Assembly (NCBI GenBank): GCA_024743315.1 | Contig: JANSWU010000001.1 | Location: forward strand, 558,001-622,000 | Length of the DNA stretch: 64,000 bases | Source: Hyphomonadaceae bacterium | GTDB lineage: Bacteria > Pseudomonadota > Alphaproteobacteria > Caulobacterales > Hyphomonadaceae | Direction of reading: 5' to 3' | Shown here: piece by piece, positions 26,646 through 35,215 of the stretch | Layout of the letters: each line of letters opens with the position of its first letter | Position numbering within the stretch: the first letter of the stretch is position 1 | Notes under the pieces: generated by a model | Databases searched by the model: none | What the model saw: the letters and a program-made list of their open reading frames with translations, nothing else | What the model was told of the DNA's origin: nothing | Translations under genes and position numbers: made by a program

Positions 26646-27671
26646 ATGCCAAAACAGAAAGACAGAGAGATCAGCCTTGCCCTGCAAGGCGGCGGCGCGC
26701 ATGGGGCGTTTACCTGGGGCGTGCTCGATCGGCTGATCGAAGAACCCGGACTCACAATCAAAGCGATCACTGCGACCTCGGCTGGCGCCACCAATGCGGT
26801 GGCTTTTGCCGCCGGTCTGGCGCAAGGCGGGGAGGATGGTGCCAAAGCCAGCCTAGAACGTTATTGGCGGACAATCTCGGAAAAAGGCGCCCCCTTTTCG
26901 GCCTTTTCCTGGTCAAACTCGCCTTTCGCCGCCCTGCCCTTCGGGCCGTTTCAGGCGGCGATGGCCTTTACCAGCATTGCCAGCCCGTACGAATTCAACC
27001 CATTCGACATCAACCCGCTGCGCGATGCCCTCGATGAAGCAATTGATTTTGAGGCCGTCCATGCCGCCCCGATTGATCTTTTCTTATCAGCGACGAATGT
27101 CGAAACGGGCCGGGTAAAAGTCTTTCAAGATGGCGAAATCTCGCGTGATGCGGTCCTGGCCTCGGCCTGCCTGCCACAGACGTTTAGAGCGGTTGAAATC
27201 AATGGCAGCGCCTATTGGGATGGCGGCTATATGGGCAATCCGAGCCTGTTCCCCTTGATCTATGCCAAGGCGCCACGCGATGTTCTGCTGGTCCTGCTCA
27301 ACCCAATCTCACGGCTTGGCGTGCCGCGGCGTGTGCCTGAAATCATGGACCGACTGAACGAAATTAGCTTCAACGCGTCCCTGATTGGAGAACTGAGAGC
27401 GATCGCGTTCGTCCAGAAACTCCTCGATGATGGCATGCTGAAAGAGCCCTTGGTGAAGAAGTATCGCCGCTTGACCATTCACGCCATTCGCGGCGGACAG
27501 GTGCTGCGTGATCTCTCTTTGCAGACCAAATATGACACCAGCTGGACCTTCTTGACGCATCTGCGGGACAAAGGCCGGGCCGAGGCAGAGCGCTGGCTTG
27601 GTTCTTGTTCGAAATATCTCGGAACCGGGGATTCCAGCGTCGATCTGCAAAAAGAATTTCTGCACGACTAA
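26646..27671 (+). CDS. Patatin-like phospholipase
   Basis: 341 residues from ATG 26646 (MPKQKDREIS). Oxyanion loop LQGGGAHGAFTWGVLDRL (about 13-30), nucleophile Ser45 in TATSAGATNA and the catalytic DGG in YWDGGYMGNP. The nucleophile elbow reads ATSAG instead of the usual GxSxG; the first Gly is replaced by Ala. It probably hydrolyses acyl esters of lipids in the cytoplasm or when secreted. No signal peptide is visible. Its stop overlaps the convergent rsmD stop by 4 bases. Confidence 0.9.
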   Translation: MPKQKDREISLALQGGGAHGAFTWGVLDRLIEEPGLTIKAITATSAGATNAVAFAAGLAQGGEDGAKASLERYWRTISEKGAPFSAFSWSNSPFAALPFGPFQAAMAFTSIASPYEFNPFDINPLRDALDEAIDFEAVHAAPIDLFLSATNVETGRVKVFQDGEISRDAVLASACLPQTFRAVEINGSAYWDGGYMGNPSLFPLIYAKAPRDVLLVLLNPISRLGVPRRVPEIMDRLNEISFNASLIGELRAIAFVQKLLDDGMLKEPLVKKYRRLTIHAIRGGQVLRDLSLQTKYDTSWTFLTHLRDKGRAEAERWLGSCSKYLGTGDSSVDLQKEFLHD

Positions 27672-28228
27672 GACAGCGTCACGAACCAGAGCTTCGCGGC
27701 GCCGATGGCGCGTTCGGAAACACACTCCCAGCCGTCCAGGTCGGGCGTTTCGTCGGCCGCGGTTTCCACCACAATCAAAGCATCCTGCGCGAGCCAGGCG
27801 CCCGCGCGTAAAACCCTCAAGCACGGCTCAACCAGACCTTTTTTGTAAGGCGGGTCCATGAAGGCGAGATTGAAGGGCGCACCGAGACCTGCCGGTTTAT
27901 CGCCAAGCTCCGTGGCACTGCGTCGATGAATGCGCGTCACCCCAAACAAGTTCAACGTATCGATATTTTGGCGGATTGCGCCGCGCGCAGCATGTGCGGT
28001 TTCGACGAACAGGCAAAAGGCCGCGCCGCGGGAGATCGCCTCAAACCCGAGCGCCCCCGAGCCGGCAAACAGGTCGATGACCCGCGCGCCCTCAAGGTCC
28101 GGCGCCCAGTCGGCATGCGTGAGCATGTTGAACAGGCTTTCGCGCGCCCGGTCAGAAGTCGGGCGTGTCGCATCACTCTTCGGGGCATGGATGGGCCGCC
28201 CTTTAAACTGTCCTGCTACGATACGCAT
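27668..28228 (-). CDS. rsmD: 16S rRNA (guanine(966)-N2)-methyltransferase
   Basis: 186 residues. Start MRIVAGQFKGRPIHAPK, then RPTSDRARESLFNML, SAM motif VIDLFAGSGALGFEAISRG and catalytic AFMDPPYKKGL are the RsmD pattern. It methylates G966 of 16S rRNA late in 30S assembly. It is divergent from tadA, another translation gene, with 38 bases between the starts. Confidence 0.95.
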   Translation of the reverse strand: MRIVAGQFKGRPIHAPKSDATRPTSDRARESLFNMLTHADWAPDLEGARVIDLFAGSGALGFEAISRGAAFCLFVETAHAARGAIRQNIDTLNLFGVTRIHRRSATELGDKPAGLGAPFNLAFMDPPYKKGLVEPCLRVLRAGAWLAQDALIVVETAADETPDLDGWECVSERAIGAAKLWFVTLS

Positions 28229-28266
28229 GGCTTGCCTTTAGGCGCATGCGGCGCGATGGGGAAGAG

Positions 28267-28740
28267 ATGACAACCATTGAGGATCCCATGCGCCGTGCTT
28301 TGGCGCTCGCGCGTCGCGCGGCTGAGCTTGGCGAAGTGCCTGTCGGCGCCGTGATCGTGGATCCAGCGACCGGGGAGATTATTGCAGAGGCGCATAATCA
28401 GCCGATCGCCGATCATGACCCAACCGCGCATGCAGAAGTGCGCGCAATCCGCCTGGCTGCAGCCAAGCTTGGAAATTATCGCCTGCCCGGCCTGCATCTT
28501 TATGTGACGCTTGAACCGTGTGCCATGTGCGCGGGCGCGATTAGTTTTGCGCGCTTGGCCAAACTCGTATTTGCCGCAGATGATCCGAAAGGCGGCGCGG
28601 TTCTATACGGGCCAAAATTCTTTGATCAGCCGACCTGTCATTGGCGACCCGAGATCGAACAGGATCTGGCCCATGCCACAGAGGCGGGGGACTTGCTGAC
28701 AACATTCTTCAAAGCGCGCCGGTCCAAACGCACCGATTAA
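28267..28740 (+). CDS. tadA: tRNA-specific adenosine deaminase
   Basis: 157 residues from ATG 28267. The zinc and catalytic residues His55-Ala-Glu57 (THAxAE-like HAE) and PCAMC (Cys85 and Cys88) are in place, and ALVLARRAAE-like and GEVPVGAVIVD blocks identify TadA. It converts A34 to inosine in tRNA-Arg(ACG). Its stop overlaps the convergent NTF2-like gene by 4 bases. Confidence 0.95.
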   Translation: MTTIEDPMRRALALARRAAELGEVPVGAVIVDPATGEIIAEAHNQPIADHDPTAHAEVRAIRLAAAKLGNYRLPGLHLYVTLEPCAMCAGAISFARLAKLVFAADDPKGGAVLYGPKFFDQPTCHWRPEIEQDLAHATEAGDLLTTFFKARRSKRTD

Positions 28741-29096
28741 GCCCGCTCGTGCAGACCAAAAAATCCGATAACCTTTACGATTTTGCCGGCATCATTGACT
28801 TCGGTGACGTCAAATCCGGGCATGATGAGCTCATCATTCAGATGGATCGCCCAGTGATAGCGGCAGAAATTATTCTGCATGTCGACCTCGCTCGCCCGCG
28901 AATAAACCGCGCCCGGGATCTCACTTTGCACCTGCGCGACCATCTTTAGAAACGCGTCGCGACCCAAAATATTATGATTAGGGTCGACGAAGTGGACATT
29001 GTGTTCGAGCGCTTGCTCGGTCAATCGGCGCTGCTCAGCGGCGTCTTCCGTGTTCCAAATCGCCATCATGCTCGCCAGGTTTTCCATGTAGGACAT
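28737..29096 (-). CDS. NTF2-like (SnoaL) family protein
   Basis: 119 residues from ATG 29096. Residues WNTEDAAEQRRLTEQALEHNVHFVDPNHNILGRDAFLKMVAQV followed by YHWAIHLNDELIMPGFDVTEVNDAGKIVKVIGFFG form the usual SnoaL-like fold, without a signal peptide. Small-molecule binding or isomerase activity is possible. It is divergent from a TetR gene with a dyad in between, so it is the likely target of that regulator. Confidence 0.8.
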   Translation of the reverse strand: MSYMENLASMMAIWNTEDAAEQRRLTEQALEHNVHFVDPNHNILGRDAFLKMVAQVQSEIPGAVYSRASEVDMQNNFCRYHWAIHLNDELIMPGFDVTEVNDAGKIVKVIGFFGLHERA

Positions 29097-29114
29097 TGTT
29101 TGCTCCAAATTTAT

Positions 29115-29131
29115 AAACCGACCGACGGTTT
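29115..29131. promoter_or_regulatory. Candidate TetR operator
   Basis: AAACCG-ACCGA-CGGTTT, a perfect 6-bp dyad with a 5-base centre, in the 70-base gap between the divergent NTF2-like gene and the TetR gene, 19 bases before the NTF2-like ATG. AACCGACCG-type dyads are typical of TetR operators. Confidence 0.6.
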
Positions 29132-29166
29132 GTTTACATTTTTTGGCAAGCCTGTAAAGGGGAGCC

Positions 29167-29745
29167 ATGGCGACCCAGCAGCAAAGATCTGATTCAACCC
29201 GGCAAAAATTGCTGGCGGCCTTCCGCGCTTCGTTTCTGGAGCGCGGTTATGATGCCACGACGACCCAGCAAATCCTGTCAGAGACGGGCTTGAGCAAAGG
29301 CGCGCTTTATCACCATTTCCGCAGCAAGGCGGACATCATCGAGGCGCTTTATGAACACGAGTCCCGAGCCGCGATTGACCGCGCCGTGGCGCGGGTTGAG
29401 CGCACCGGTTCGCCGCTCGTACAGTTGAAGCAATCCTATTTAGAGTGGATGCGCACGGTACGGTCACCGGACGTCGCGCGTATCCTGTTCGAGATCGGAC
29501 CGTCGGCGCTTGGCGAACAGAGATCAAAGCAGATTGAAGAGGAGGCGAGCAATCCACCGATCAAACGGCTCCTGGAGAAGGCAAAAGGAGCCGGCGAAAT
29601 TGCACCCCCGGATGATGACCTCCTGATCCGCATGCTCAATGCGCTGGTGGCCGAGGCGGCGCTGTATCAGCTGCGCACGGAGAAGGATCCTTCGAAGTCG
29701 CTGGATCTGACCTTTTCAGCGATATTTGCAGCGATGAGGCCCTAA
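29167..29745 (+). CDS. TetR family transcriptional regulator
   Basis: 192 residues. N-terminal helix-turn-helix: RQKLLAAFRASFLERGYDATTTQQILSETGLSKGALYHHFRSKADIIEAL (residues about 12-62), the TetR_N signature. The C-terminal ligand domain is helical and unclassified. It starts with ATG 29167 and is divergent from the NTF2-like gene, with a dyad operator between, so it probably represses both. Confidence 0.92.
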   Translation: MATQQQRSDSTRQKLLAAFRASFLERGYDATTTQQILSETGLSKGALYHHFRSKADIIEALYEHESRAAIDRAVARVERTGSPLVQLKQSYLEWMRTVRSPDVARILFEIGPSALGEQRSKQIEEEASNPPIKRLLEKAKGAGEIAPPDDDLLIRMLNALVAEAALYQLRTEKDPSKSLDLTFSAIFAAMRP

Positions 29746-29756
29746 GAGTCCCGCGG

Positions 29757-30011
29757 CTATTGTCGTGACGGGACAAGCCGCTTTTTTGAAAATGCCCGAC
29801 CCGAATGAGACTTAAGATAGTTTTCAAAATCGAGTGCCTGAAGCTTGTCCCCAAAGGCGCAATACCAAATTAAGTCCCAAGGGGCATATTTTAAGGTGTG
29901 AGCAGACTTACCAGAATTGTGGTCCAGTAACCGCTTCCGCAGATCAGCGGTAAACCCCACGTATTCTCGCTCAGGATATTCAGTGCTGCGCAGGATATAG
30001 ACGTACCACAT
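29757..30011 (-). CDS. GIY-YIG superfamily (UPF0213) nuclease-like protein
   Basis: 84 residues from ATG 30011 (MWYVYILRS). The GIY-YIG core is visible as YVYILRS, REYVGFTADLRKRLLDHNSG and an Arg-containing helix; YCAFGDKLQALDFENYLKSHSGRAF completes the fold. These short proteins resemble nuclease domains, but few have shown activity. An upstream extension to 30086 is low-quality. An 11-bp direct repeat (GTCCCGCGGCT) lies at 29748-29758 and 30069-30079, flanking the gene. Confidence 0.85.
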   Translation of the reverse strand: MWYVYILRSTEYPEREYVGFTADLRKRLLDHNSGKSAHTLKYAPWDLIWYCAFGDKLQALDFENYLKSHSGRAFSKKRLVPSRQ

Positions 30012-30080
30012 TGACAGGCTCCGGCCCGTCTTCGCTTTCAGCTTCGCCGGGCACGCTTCGTGTTGGTCGTCCCGCGGCTG

Positions 30081-30184
<104 letters not shown>

Positions 30185-30234
30185 ATCTTCAAGGGAAAGG
30201 CGGGCATAAAGTTTCCAGGCCCGCCAATCAAGTC

Positions 30235-30762
30235 CTATTTATCATCGCCCTCAGGTTCGATGTCATCCGCATCGGGCTCGCCGAGCTCATTGTCATCGTC
30301 AAGATCGATATCGTCGCCAAGGTCGAACTCTTCATCCAGGTCGATATCGTCGCCGTCTTCATCATCATCGTCATCGTCGACGCCATCTTCGCTGAAGCCG
30401 GCGGGCATTTTCCCGGGCGCGGCATCATCGTCTTCGTCGCCGCCAGACATGTCGAGAACCACTTCATCCTCATCGCCGCCCAGTTCCTTGGCTTCGTCTT
30501 CAGAAGATTCCTCTTCATCATCACCGCCCGCCTCGGCTGCCTTGGTCGCTTCTTCTTCCTCCAGATCCTCGTCATCATCCTCAGGAACCGCTTCTTTTGC
30601 CGCCGCCGTGCGGACCTTTGTCTTCGTCGCCTGGGCCGACTCATCAGCCGGATCGAAGGAATGTCCACACTTCGGACACGTCGCAGGGCGCTTGTTCAAG
30701 TCGTAGAATTTAGACTCGCAGCTCGGGCAAACCTGTTTTGTGCCAAGTTCTGGATCAGCCAT
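30235..30762 (-). CDS. FYDLN-acid (TIGR02300) family protein
   Basis: 175 residues from ATG 30762. The first 45 hold a zinc ribbon (CPSCESKFYDLNKRPATCPKCGHSF), the FYDLN motif typical of this alphaproteobacterial family. The rest is an extremely acidic, low-complexity Asp/Glu tail (about residues 55-175). Function is unknown; the zinc ribbon suggests nucleic-acid or protein binding, and the tail may mimic nucleic acid. It is divergent from aroA. Confidence 0.92.
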   Translation of the reverse strand: MADPELGTKQVCPSCESKFYDLNKRPATCPKCGHSFDPADESAQATKTKVRTAAAKEAVPEDDDEDLEEEEATKAAEAGGDDEEESSEDEAKELGGDEDEVVLDMSGGDEDDDAAPGKMPAGFSEDGVDDDDDDEDGDDIDLDEEFDLGDDIDLDDDNELGEPDADDIEPEGDDK

Positions 30763-30871
30763 ATTTTTCATCCATTGGTGAGAAATTCATTGCAGGCGCG
30801 CTTGCCAGAAACGCTTGCGCCTGTCAAAGCGCTTTTCGCTAGGTACTGTAACTAAAGGAAACCCCTGAAAC

Positions 30872-32197
30872 ATGGTGTGGACTTCCCGTCCGGTGAAACA
30901 GATCGCCGGAACACTGCGTGCGCCTGGCGATAAGTCATGCAGCCACCGCGCGCTCATCCTTAGCGGCCTGGCCTCGGGCACATCTGAAATCTCCGGTCTG
31001 CTCGAAGGCGAAGACGTCCTGAATACAGGCCGGGTCATGGCCGCCCTCGGCGCGCAAGTGGAGCGCGTTGGCGACGGCGCCTGGCGCGTCGAAGGCGTTG
31101 GCAAGCGCGGCCTGCAAAGCCCGAGCACAGATCTCGACTTTGGCAATTCTGGCACCGGCTCACGCCTGATGATGGGCGTGGTCGCCGGCTATCCCATCCG
31201 CGCCCGGTTCATCGGCGATGCGAGCCTGTCAGGTCGCCCGATGGGCCGGGTCCTCGACCCCCTGTCCGAAATGGGCGTGACTTATGAGGCAAGTGACGGC
31301 CAACGTTTGCCTTTGACATTGCAAGGGCGCAGCGATTTGAACGCTATCTCTTACACCCCGCCACACGCCTCGGCCCAGGTCAAATCTTGCATCCTGCTGG
31401 CAGGTCTGAATGCTGAAGGTACCACGACTGTGACTGAAAGCCGGATCACGCGGGATCATTCCGAACGCATGCTACGCGGCTTCGGGGCTGAGGTAAAAAG
31501 CCAACGACAAGGCGCCGGCAACCTGGTGTCGATTGAGGGAGGCCAATCTCTCGTCGCCCAGGAAACAATTGTCCCGGGCGACCCGAGTTCAGCTGCATTT
31601 CTCGCCGCGGCAGCCATGATCTCCCCGCGCGGCGGCGTGGTCGTCGAAGGCATGATGTCGAACGAAACGCGCGATGGGTTCTATCGCGCAGCAGCTTTGA
31701 TGGGCGCGCCTGTTGGTGCCGAAGATATCGGCACCGCGGCAGGCGAACGCCTGATCGATATGAGCTTTGAGAGTGCCGACCTGCGTGGCGCAGCGATACC
31801 GGTCGATCTTGTGCCCAGTATGATTGACGAGTTCCCGATCCTTGCCGTCCTCGCCGCCTTTGCCTCGGGCAAGACCGTGGTTAAGGGCGCGGCCGAGCTG
31901 CGCGTCAAAGAAAGCGACCGGATCAAAGCTGTTGTCGCCATGTTGCGCGTCAATGGCGTCGCAGTCGAGGAAACCGAGGACGGCTTTATCGTTGAAGGCT
32001 GCGCTGGCAATGTGCCGGGTGGCGGCCTGGTCGAAACCCATCATGATCACCGCATCGCGATGAGCGCCCTCATCATGGGCACTGCGGCGCAAAATCCGGT
32101 CTCAATCGATGATGCCGCCATGATTGCGACGAGCTATCCGGACTTCATGGCGCATATGGCAGAACTTGGAGCGGATATTTCGGAGGGCCAGCCATGA
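30872..32197 (+). CDS. aroA: 3-phosphoshikimate 1-carboxyvinyltransferase (EPSP synthase, class II-like)
   Basis: 441 residues. APGDKSCSHRALIL (PEP/shikimate binding), DFGNSGTGSRLMMG, TESRITRDHSERMLRGFGA (the RxHxE box of class II enzymes), GDPSSAAF, and VKESDRIKAV are visible. It makes EPSP in the shikimate pathway. The active-site loop has Gly (GNSGT) where the glyphosate-tolerant CP4 enzyme has Ala. It overlaps cmk by 4 bases (ATGA), and aroA-cmk-rpsA is a common proteobacterial order. Confidence 0.96.
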   Translation: MVWTSRPVKQIAGTLRAPGDKSCSHRALILSGLASGTSEISGLLEGEDVLNTGRVMAALGAQVERVGDGAWRVEGVGKRGLQSPSTDLDFGNSGTGSRLMMGVVAGYPIRARFIGDASLSGRPMGRVLDPLSEMGVTYEASDGQRLPLTLQGRSDLNAISYTPPHASAQVKSCILLAGLNAEGTTTVTESRITRDHSERMLRGFGAEVKSQRQGAGNLVSIEGGQSLVAQETIVPGDPSSAAFLAAAAMISPRGGVVVEGMMSNETRDGFYRAAALMGAPVGAEDIGTAAGERLIDMSFESADLRGAAIPVDLVPSMIDEFPILAVLAAFASGKTVVKGAAELRVKESDRIKAVVAMLRVNGVAVEETEDGFIVEGCAGNVPGGGLVETHHDHRIAMSALIMGTAAQNPVSIDDAAMIATSYPDFMAHMAELGADISEGQP

Positions 32198-32841
32198 TCA
32201 TCGCCATTGATGGCACGCTCGCCTCTGGCAAAGGCACGATCGCCAAGCGCCTGTCCGGTTGGTACGGCCTGCCGCACATGGATACCGGCCGCCTCTATCG
32301 CGCCACCGGCGTCGCTGCGATGAACAAAAACACGGACTTTGACGATCCTGCGGCGCTGGCGAAGGTCGCGCGCACGCTCGATCTCAATGATTATTCTGAA
32401 GACCAGTTGCGCACGGCCGAGGCCGGCCAAGCCGCGTCTAAAGTCGCGGCGGTGCCTGAGGTCCGAGCCGCCTTGTTGGAGCTGCAACGCGCCTTCGCGC
32501 ATCAGCCAAAGGGCGCGGTCTTAGATGGCCGCGATATCGGCACCGTGGTCTGCCCCGATGCGGACGTAAAACTCTGGGTCGATGCTTCGGTCGAGGTTCG
32601 GGCGGAACGGCGCTGGAAAGAACTCCATGACAAAGGCGAGACGCTCTCGCTCGACGAGATGATCGCGCAATTGAAAGAGCGGGATGAACGCGACAAGACC
32701 CGCAAAGATGCGCCGATGATCGCAGCGGTAGATTCAGTCTTGATCGACACCACTCATCTGACTATAGACGCGGCTGTGGATAAAGCACGGGCCGCGGTCG
32801 ATGCCGTTATCGCCCAATCATCTGAGGGTTCTGGGTCCTAA
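32194..32841 (+). CDS. cmk: Cytidylate kinase
   Basis: 215 residues, starting inside the aroA stop (ATGA at 32194). P-loop IDGTLASGKGTIAKRL, then LYRATGVAA, LDGRDIGTVVCPDADVKLWVDAS and the lid region RDERDKTRKDAPM. It phosphorylates CMP and dCMP. The P-loop has L in place of the usual P (DGPAASGKGT in many homologues), a minor change. It precedes rpsA as usual. Confidence 0.96.
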   Translation: MIIAIDGTLASGKGTIAKRLSGWYGLPHMDTGRLYRATGVAAMNKNTDFDDPAALAKVARTLDLNDYSEDQLRTAEAGQAASKVAAVPEVRAALLELQRAFAHQPKGAVLDGRDIGTVVCPDADVKLWVDASVEVRAERRWKELHDKGETLSLDEMIAQLKERDERDKTRKDAPMIAAVDSVLIDTTHLTIDAAVDKARAAVDAVIAQSSEGSGS

Positions 32842-32874
32842 GCACCCAAATCTAACAGCCCTCTCTCGCTTATC

Positions 32875-32905
32875 CCTGACATCGCAGCGACGTCGGACTG
32901 TCAGG
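32875..32905 (+). promoter_or_regulatory. Inverted repeat in the rpsA leader
   Basis: CCTGACA (32875-32881) pairs with TGTCAGG (32899-32905) around an inner CGACGTCG palindrome, 50 bases before the rpsA ATG. S1 represses its own synthesis in gammaproteobacteria through leader structure; an equivalent role here is only a guess. Confidence 0.4.
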
Positions 32906-32955
32906 CATGGTGCCTGTGGCCGTGAACCCCGTAATGCTGCGCTTTTGGAGACCCC

Positions 32956-34719
32956 ATGACTGACTCAATGAATCCCTCAACTGAGGATTTTGCCTCTATG
33001 TTTGAGGACAGCGCTGGCGCCGCCACCCTGCAAGAGGGCAAGGTTGTTCCAGCCACCGTCATTTCTAACAATGGCGATTATCTCGTACTCGATGTCGGCC
33101 TCAAAACCGAAGGCCGTGTTGCATCGAAAGAATTCCTGCTCGAAGAAAAGCAGCCTGAAGCCGGTGATATTGTCGAGGTCTATCTCGATCGCATCGAAAA
33201 CCTGATGGGTGAAGCAGTTCTGTCGCGCGACAAAGCCCGCCGCGAAGAAAGCTGGATCCGTCTGGAAGACAATTACAACAAGGAAGAGCCGGTCAAAGGC
33301 GCGATTGTTGGCCGTGTCAAAGGCGGTTTCACCGTCGATCTTGGTGGCGTCAATGCATTCCTTCCGGGCTCTCAAGTCGACATCCGTCCAGTGCGCGATG
33401 TTGGCCCTCTGATGAACGAAGTTCAGCCTTTCGCCATTCTCAAAATGGACCGCGCCCGCGGCAACGTTGTCGTTTCCCGCCGCGCCATCCTGGAAGAGAG
33501 CCGTGCCGAACAGCGCGCTGAAATCGTTGGCGATATGAATGAAGGCGATACCCGCGAAGGCGTCGTCAAGAACATTACCGATTATGGTGCGTTCGTTGAC
33601 CTTGGCGGCATTGATGGCCTCCTGCACGTCACCGATATGAGCTGGAAGCGGGTCAATCACCCAAGCCAGGTCGTCAATGTCGGCGATACGGTGAAAGTGC
33701 AGATCATCAAGATCAACCCAGAGACCCAGCGCATCAGCCTTGGCATGAAGCAGCTCGAAAGCGACCCTTGGGACGATATCGAGAGCAAGTACACGGTTGG
33801 CACGCGCATGTCTGGCCAGGTGACCAACATCACCGATTATGGTGCTTTTGTTGAGCTGGAAGATGGCGTTGAAGGCTTGATCCACGTCTCTGAAATGAGC
33901 TGGACCAAGAAGAACGTCCACCCAGGCAAAATCGTTTCAACCTCTCAGGAAGTTCTGGTTGAAGTTCTGGATGTGGACAGCGAGAAGCGCCGCATTTCAC
34001 TGGGCCTCAAGCAAACTCAGGACAATCCATGGTCTGCCTTTATGGCAGAGCACCCGGTCGGTACCGACATCGAAGGTGAAGTCCGTGGCATCACAGAGTT
34101 TGGCCTGTTCGTTGGCCTCGGCCCAGACCTCGACGGCATGGTCCACATCAACGATATCTCCTGGGAACAGTCTGGTGAGGAAGCGATCCAGAACTACCAG
34201 AAAGGCGACACGGTTACCGCACGCGTCCTCGACGTTGATACTGAGAAAGAGCGCATTTCGCTCGGCATCAAGCAGGTTGGCGGCGATCCAATCGCGGACA
34301 ATGCCAGCGTCAAGCGTGGGGCGATTGTAACCTGTACGGTCACAGAAGTTGCCTCTGGCGGCATCGAGGTCGAGTTCGGCGATCCGGCTGTGAAAGCCTT
34401 CATCCGTCGCTCTGATCTGTCCCGTGACCGCAGCGAACAGCGTCCTGAGCGTTTCGCGGTTGGTGATAAGATCGATGCCAAGGTCACTCAGGTCGACAAA
34501 TCCTCTCGCCGTATCGGTGTCTCGATCAAAGCGCTTGAGATTTCCGAAGAGCAAGAGGCAGTCGCTCAGTATGGTTCTGCCGATAGCGGCGCCTCGCTCG
34601 GCGACATTCTCGGAGCCGCTCTGGCCACGGGTGGAGATGAAGAAGCTCCAGCCGAAGAAGAGAAGCCGAAGAAGAAAAAGACCACAAAGAAAAAGGCCGC
34701 TGAGAGCGACGAAGCTTAA
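32956..34719 (+). CDS. rpsA: 30S ribosomal protein S1
   Basis: 587 residues with six S1 (OB-fold) repeats, seen as the repeated (D/N)ITDYGAFV(D/E)L, (L)LHV(T/S)(D/E)MSW and (R)RISLG(M/L)KQ blocks from about residue 25 to 535. It unfolds mRNA and recruits it to the 30S subunit. The C-terminus (about 545-587) is a Glu/Lys-rich tail (EEEKPKKKKTTKKKAAE), a common alphaproteobacterial extension. A terminator separates it from ihfB. Confidence 0.98.
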   Translation: MTDSMNPSTEDFASMFEDSAGAATLQEGKVVPATVISNNGDYLVLDVGLKTEGRVASKEFLLEEKQPEAGDIVEVYLDRIENLMGEAVLSRDKARREESWIRLEDNYNKEEPVKGAIVGRVKGGFTVDLGGVNAFLPGSQVDIRPVRDVGPLMNEVQPFAILKMDRARGNVVVSRRAILEESRAEQRAEIVGDMNEGDTREGVVKNITDYGAFVDLGGIDGLLHVTDMSWKRVNHPSQVVNVGDTVKVQIIKINPETQRISLGMKQLESDPWDDIESKYTVGTRMSGQVTNITDYGAFVELEDGVEGLIHVSEMSWTKKNVHPGKIVSTSQEVLVEVLDVDSEKRRISLGLKQTQDNPWSAFMAEHPVGTDIEGEVRGITEFGLFVGLGPDLDGMVHINDISWEQSGEEAIQNYQKGDTVTARVLDVDTEKERISLGIKQVGGDPIADNASVKRGAIVTCTVTEVASGGIEVEFGDPAVKAFIRRSDLSRDRSEQRPERFAVGDKIDAKVTQVDKSSRRIGVSIKALEISEEQEAVAQYGSADSGASLGDILGAALATGGDEEAPAEEEKPKKKKTTKKKAAESDEA

Positions 34720-34766
34720 ACCGGCCCAAGACCAAACCTAACAATCAGGTAATGGTTAAGTATTTT

Positions 34767-34797
34767 GCGACGGAGGCCTAGTCTCCGTCGCATTTTT
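34767..34797 (+). terminator. Rho-independent terminator of rpsA
   Basis: Perfect 9-bp stem GCGACGGAG/CTCCGTCGC (34767-34775 with 34783-34791), 7-base loop, then ATTTTT. Confidence 0.93.
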
Positions 34798-34814
34798 CGT
34801 TTAGGTTCAAAGAC

Positions 34815-35114
34815 ATGCTGAGATCCGAACTGATCGCAAAACTGGCTGACGAGAATCCGGAACTGCGTCCGGAAGACCTCGAAAAAGTCGTTTCCGTCAT
34901 CCTCGACGAGATTGCTGACGCCTTGGCGCGAGGCGATCGGGTCGAATTGCGGGGCTTTGGGGCCTTCTCAGTTCGCCACCGAAAAGCTCGCAAAGGCCGC
35001 AACCCGCGCACCGGCGAAGCCGTCGATGTCGACGCGAAATCCGTTCCCTTTTTCAGGCCGGGCAAGGAATTGCGTGCCCGTGTCAATGACGGGATCGACC
35101 CAGAATCCCGCTAA
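34815..35114 (+). CDS. ihfB: Integration host factor beta subunit
   Basis: 99 residues. The HU/IHF fold is clear: [68 protein letters not shown], with the DNA-inserting Pro in the RNPRTG arm. With IHF-alpha (elsewhere) it bends DNA. Position after rpsA is conserved. In Caulobacter IHF acts at the origin, which here lies about 7 kb away. Confidence 0.96.
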   Translation: MLRSELIAKLADENPELRPEDLEKVVSVILDEIADALARGDRVELRGFGAFSVRHRKARKGRNPRTGEAVDVDAKSVPFFRPGKELRARVNDGIDPESR

Positions 35115-35215
35115 CTGTCTGAAAAGACAGCTGTTCTACAAAATTGACGGCGTTAGAGAATTCTAACACTTTATCGGTGAGGTTTTTGGGTCTCACAGGA
35201 GAAAAGGGGAATATA

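Noticed and set aside
32977-33921. 314-codon minus-strand frame opposite rpsA
   Set aside because: Antisense shadow of S1 repeats; periodicity comes from rpsA.
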